Origin: Nitrospirota bacterium
Lineage (GTDB): Bacteria > Nitrospirota > Thermodesulfovibrionia > Thermodesulfovibrionales > JdFR-88
Direction: 5' to 3'
Length of the DNA: 7,287 nt
NCBI GenBank assembly: GCA_021819985.1
Contig: JAKAEG010000166.1
Location: 1 to 7,287, forward strand
In this document: piece by piece, positions 4,390 to 7,287 of the stretch
Numbering within the stretch: the first letter of the stretch is position 1
How the letters are laid out: every line of letters begins with the position of its first letter
Program-made: the position numbers and the translations under genes
Notes under the pieces: model-generated
Database searches by the model: none
Told to the model about the DNA's origin: nothing
Seen by the model: only the letters and a program-made list of their open reading frames with translations

Positions 4390-7029
4390 ATGGATGGCGG
4401 GAAGGAAAAAAACAGAAAAAAAATCTTTACATTTTCACGTTCAATCGGGTCCCTGAAGAAAATTTTTAATTTTCTTGATTTTACGGCCCCTTTGACCGTT
4501 CAGGCCAAATCGTTCAAAAATAAGGCGGCAGAAGACAAGAATAATGGACAGTGGCCGCCCAGCCTCGCGGATTCGGGCCGGGATAATCTCGCGGATCCCG
4601 GTCGTGATAAAGATCCCGGCGAGATCATCAGAAGACAAAATGAAGATATAAAATGGCTGATAAAACTGCATGATGAGAACGCAAAGAATCTTCAGTCCCT
4701 GGACATAAACAGGCTTGCATCTTCGATCCCCGCCTCTGCAGTTTCCTTCGGATGGGCAGATGCCGCCATCTTGTGGCTCATAAACGAGCGTGGCATCATG
4801 TGCTTTAAAGACTGTGCCGGCATTCAGGAAGAATTCATCCAGCTGGTCCCCCACAGCCTGAAACCCGAGGACAACTTCGTTGTCGAGTCGGTTGTAAGGA
4901 ATGAGATACTGGAGTGCTTTGAGACATGCGGGTTTGAATCCCTCGAAAGGCTGGCGATGGAAAATGGCTTCCATTACGCCGCCGCCATTCCGTTAAGGAG
5001 CAAGGAATCCATAATAGGCTGCCTTACCTTTTTTAAAAAAGAAAAGAAAGGCATTGGCGAGCATGCCAGGGCCATCGTGAGGCTCTTTGCCAGCCATGCC
5101 GCGGCGGCGGTAAATATCGCGGGCCTGTACGCCGCTCTTCAGGAAAAAACGGAAAAATACCAGCTTCTGGTTGAAAACCAGGGGGACGTTATCGTCAAAT
5201 TGGGTATGGACGGGAGATTTCTTTTCGCGAGTCCCTCTTTTTGCGAGGTCTTCGGCAGAAAGGAAAGGGAACTGCTCAAGACCCATTTACAGTTTTTTGT
5301 GGTCGAAGGCGACCGAAAGCGCACATCTGAAACCCTTAACGGTACCTTAAGGCCTCCCTATACCGGTTACGTCGAGAACCGGGTCATGACAAAGGACGGG
5401 GAACGCTGGTTTGCGTGGACCTTCAAGGGTATCCTGGATATCCATAAACAGGTGGCTGGCATTGCCGGTGTCGGCAGGGACATCACGGAAAACGAACGCT
5501 CCAAAGAGGCTTTGGCGGCCGAAAAGGAGAGGCTTTCCGTCACTTTAAGAAGTATCGGAGACGGGGTAATTACAACCGACAACGAAGGCAGGATATTCCT
5601 GATGAACAAGGTGGCCGGAGAACTTACCGGGTGGGACAATGAGCAGGCCATCGGATGCAGTCTTACTGAGGTGTTTGGGATCGAGGGGATAATGCATACC
5701 ACCTCCGAACAGATCTTTGAAAAAGACGAAGCTCCCGTTTTCGTAAAAACGGCATTTTTAAGGACGCGGGACGGGGCCCAGCGCATAATCGAATACAAGA
5801 GAGCGCCCATACGTGAAAAGAACGGCAGGATAATGGGAAAGGTGCTTGTCTTCAGCGACATAACCGAAAAAAAACGGCTGGAAGAAGAACTCATGAAGAT
5901 CCAGAAGCTCGAATCCCTTGGTGTGCTGGCCGGAGGCATTGCTCACGATTTCAATAACATCCTTACAGCGATCATAGGAAACATATCCATAGCTAAAATG
6001 GCCACCGGGGAAAAGGTCAAGGAAAGGCTGGAAAAGGCAGAGAAGGCCTCCATCAGGGCAAAGGACCTCACGAGACAGCTGCTTACGTTTGCCAAAGGCG
6101 GCGGCCCGGTAAAGAAAATAGCCTCGATCTCGGACCTCGTGATGGAAAATGTGGATTTTGCAGTTAAAGGCGCCGGCGTCAAATGCGGTTATTCGATCCC
6201 GGAGGGCCTGTGGAAGGTGGACATAGATGAGGGACAGATAACCCAGGTGATACAGAACCTGATAATAAACGCAAACCAGGCCATGCCCCTTGGGGGACAA
6301 ATAACCGTGAAGGCGGAGAACTTTGCTATGGGATCTCCGGACCAACTCCCGTTAAGACCGGGCATGTACGTCAGGATTTCGGTTTCGGACACCGGCACCG
6401 GAATACCGGAAGACATCCTGCCCCGGATTTTCGATCCTTATTTCACTACAAAAGAGGCAGGCAGCGGCCTTGGGCTGGCCACAGCTTATTCGATAATAAA
6501 AAAACACGGCGGATACATAAACGTGAAGTCGGTGCACGGAGAAGGGACCGAATTTTATTTCTACCTGCCGGCAGTCTCCGGTAAAAAAGAGAAGGCTGAT
6601 AAATTACCCGCCGGAAAAAATTCCACCCTGATAAGCGGCAAAGGCAGGGTCCTCGTGGTGGACGACGATGACATGATAAGAGAGGTCGCCGCAAAAATGC
6701 TGGTAGAACTCGGTTACCAGGTGGACCTCTCTACGGATGGCGCCCATGCCATTGAGGTTTATTCTCGGGCCCGCTCCATAGGGACTCCCCATGCGGCGGT
6801 CATTATGGACCTGACTATCCCCGGGGGAATGGGAGGAAAAGAGTGCGTAATGAAACTACTCGATATAAATCCCGATGCCGTGGTTATCGCTTCAAGCGGC
6901 TATTCCGATGACCCTATACTTTCAAACTATATGGAATTCAGGTTCAAAGGCGCTATATCAAAGCCATACAGGCTCGAGGACCTTGGTGAAGTGCTGCAGA
7001 AGACCATCGGAATAAAATTTACGGGATGA
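4390..7029 (+). CDS. Hybrid sensor histidine kinase: GAF-PAS-PAS-HisKA-HATPase-REC
   Basis: This is an 879-residue signalling kinase that autophosphorylates on His from ATP and passes the phosphate to an attached receiver. No signal peptide or membrane segment is visible, so it is probably cytoplasmic. The layout is: basic, Phe-rich N-terminus and low-complexity stretch (1-95), GAF-like domain (~100-248), PAS1 with PAC (~255-369), PAS2 with PAC (~378-493), HisKA with H519 in GGIAHDFNNILTAI, HATPase (~610-728) and REC (~753-872). The HATPase carries an N box N623-LIIN627, G1 DTGTG 667-671, F box FDPYFTTK 681-688 and G2 GSGLGLA 691-697. The REC has the acidic pocket D758-D760, phospho-acceptor D807 in MDLTIPGGMGG, S835/S836 and K858. 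The HDFNN box is common in soluble PAS kinases with C-terminal receivers. All catalytic residues are present; the ligand is unknown. ATG 4390 is favoured by AAGGG at 4377-4381. A response regulator follows 80 nt downstream and is the likely partner. Confidence 0.93.
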   Translation: MDGGKEKNRKKIFTFSRSIGSLKKIFNFLDFTAPLTVQAKSFKNKAAEDKNNGQWPPSLADSGRDNLADPGRDKDPGEIIRRQNEDIKWLIKLHDENAKNLQSLDINRLASSIPASAVSFGWADAAILWLINERGIMCFKDCAGIQEEFIQLVPHSLKPEDNFVVESVVRNEILECFETCGFESLERLAMENGFHYAAAIPLRSKESIIGCLTFFKKEKKGIGEHARAIVRLFASHAAAAVNIAGLYAALQEKTEKYQLLVENQGDVIVKLGMDGRFLFASPSFCEVFGRKERELLKTHLQFFVVEGDRKRTSETLNGTLRPPYTGYVENRVMTKDGERWFAWTFKGILDIHKQVAGIAGVGRDITENERSKEALAAEKERLSVTLRSIGDGVITTDNEGRIFLMNKVAGELTGWDNEQAIGCSLTEVFGIEGIMHTTSEQIFEKDEAPVFVKTAFLRTRDGAQRIIEYKRAPIREKNGRIMGKVLVFSDITEKKRLEEELMKIQKLESLGVLAGGIAHDFNNILTAIIGNISIAKMATGEKVKERLEKAEKASIRAKDLTRQLLTFAKGGGPVKKIASISDLVMENVDFAVKGAGVKCGYSIPEGLWKVDIDEGQITQVIQNLIINANQAMPLGGQITVKAENFAMGSPDQLPLRPGMYVRISVSDTGTGIPEDILPRIFDPYFTTKEAGSGLGLATAYSIIKKHGGYINVKSVHGEGTEFYFYLPAVSGKKEKADKLPAGKNSTLISGKGRVLVVDDDDMIREVAAKMLVELGYQVDLSTDGAHAIEVYSRARSIGTPHAAVIMDLTIPGGMGGKECVMKLLDINPDAVVIASSGYSDDPILSNYMEFRFKGAISKPYRLEDLGEVLQKTIGIKFTG
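4564..4611 (+). repeat. 24-nt tandem duplication inside the kinase gene
   Basis: Units at 4564-4587 and 4588-4611 (both starting CTCGCGGAT) encode LADSGRDN and LADPGRDK. A further partial copy (GATCCCGG) lies at 4612-4619. The unit keeps the frame and lies in the low-complexity linker before the GAF domain, so it probably only changes linker length. Confidence 0.75.
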
Positions 7030-7040
7030 ATTAAAAAAAT

Positions 7041-7068
7041 ATCCAATAGTCAAAATCCAATAGTCAAA
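7041..7068 (+). repeat. Two perfect 14-bp direct repeats upstream of the response-regulator promoter
   Basis: ATCCAATAGTCAAA occurs at 7041-7054 and again immediately at 7055-7068, ending 3 nt before the -35 TTGACA. A short inverted repeat, GTCAA (7063-7067) with TTGAC (7072-7076), overlaps the -35. The arrangement suits a regulator-binding site, possibly autoregulatory, but simple tandem duplication of A/T-rich spacer is equally possible. Confidence 0.7.
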
Positions 7069-7071
7069 ATA

Positions 7072-7101
7072 TTGACATTTGAACCGCGTCTAATTTACTA
7101 T
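7072..7101 (+). promoter_or_regulatory. Promoter of the response-regulator gene
   Basis: A perfect -35 TTGACA (7072-7077) is followed after 18 nt by TACTAT (7096-7101, 4 of 6 to TATAAT). The -10 ends 8 nt before the ATG at 7110, so the transcript would begin at or within about two bases of the start codon. No SD is present. It is the best sigma-70-like promoter in the window. Confidence 0.55.
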
Positions 7102-7109
7102 GTCTACGG

Positions 7110-7287
7110 ATGAAACACCTTCTTATCGTTGACGATGACGATTTCATAAGGGATGCGTTAGATATCTTTTTCCGGGGCAAGGGATTCAAGGTAACCACCG
7201 CGCCTAACGGTTTGAAGGCCCTTGACGCTCTGAAAATCGGCAAGTTCGACTTGGTCCTGATGGATCTCATGATGCCCGACATGGGCG
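7110..7287 (+). CDS. Response regulator receiver domain (partial, cut by window end)
   Basis: The 59 visible residues begin MKHLLIVDDDDFIRDAL and contain the receiver acidic pocket (D8-D10), GFKVTTAPNGLKALDAL, and phospho-acceptor D52 in DLVLMDLMMPDMG. The first half of a CheY-like receiver is therefore clear. The rest of the receiver and any output domain lie beyond the window, so it could be a single-domain regulator or carry a DNA-binding or enzymatic output. It follows the hybrid kinase by 80 nt on the same strand with its own promoter, which suggests a phosphorelay partner. ATG 7110 gives the usual receiver N-terminus directly; an SD is absent. Confidence 0.9.
   Translation, partial: MKHLLIVDDDDFIRDALDIFFRGKGFKVTTAPNGLKALDALKIGKFDLVLMDLMMPDMG

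Noticed and set aside
5758..6345. Long antisense open frame (195 codons) within the kinase gene
   Set aside because: It lies wholly opposite a clear kinase coding frame, has no recognisable domain and no promoter or SD support. The other antisense frames, such as 3746-4324 and 5367-5939, were set aside for the same reason.
1..7287. CRISPR array, insertion sequence, tRNA or rRNA, or a defence island
   Set aside because: No spaced repeat array, transposase, terminal inverted repeats, or stable RNA gene was seen. Gene content is mostly housekeeping and signalling.

Overview
The window carries a compact set of bacterial genes, all on the + strand. It has mixed base composition, frequent ATA (Ile) and AGG (Arg) codons, and short or overlapping gene junctions. 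The first 96 bases look like the end of a 2-oxoacid:ferredoxin oxidoreductase gamma subunit. Together with a short ArgA-like acetyltransferase and a large cytoplasmic hybrid histidine kinase, this suggests an anaerobic Gram-negative-type bacterium, perhaps of the Nitrospirota/Desulfobacterota/Omnitrophota kind. That placement is inference and weak.

Bases 1-2358 form one tightly packed housekeeping run: the oxidoreductase tail, a GNAT N-acetyltransferase (probably arginine biosynthesis), purN (purine synthesis), rsmD (16S rRNA methylation) and coaD (coenzyme A synthesis). Starts and stops overlap or lie about 10 nt apart, and purN and coaD have clear Shine-Dalgarno (SD) sequences.

Bases 2359-3515 hold an NAD-salvage locus that appears broken. 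A nicotinamidase-like hydrolase is intact through its catalytic cysteine. At about 2864-2867 it runs abruptly, and out of frame, into the C-terminal half of a nicotinate phosphoribosyltransferase. The join looks like a deletion between two neighbouring genes of the same pathway, either real or an assembly error.

Bases 3516-3646 are non-coding. They contain several inverted repeats that compete for one segment, and a good intrinsic terminator just before queE (7-carboxy-7-deazaguanine synthase). Bases 4283-4389 are a promoter-bearing gap with a hairpin over the start site of the next gene.

Bases 4390-7029 encode an 879-residue GAF-PAS-PAS-HisKA-HATPase-REC hybrid sensor kinase. After a short gap with a 14-bp tandem repeat and the best promoter in the window comes a response-regulator gene cut off by the window end. 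The kinase and regulator are probably partners.

A theme across the window is that three genes that follow a gap (the hydrolase, queE and the response regulator) lack an SD sequence and have a -10-like hexamer 6-8 nt upstream of the ATG. This is the geometry expected of leaderless mRNAs. The internal operon genes purN and coaD instead have SD sequences.
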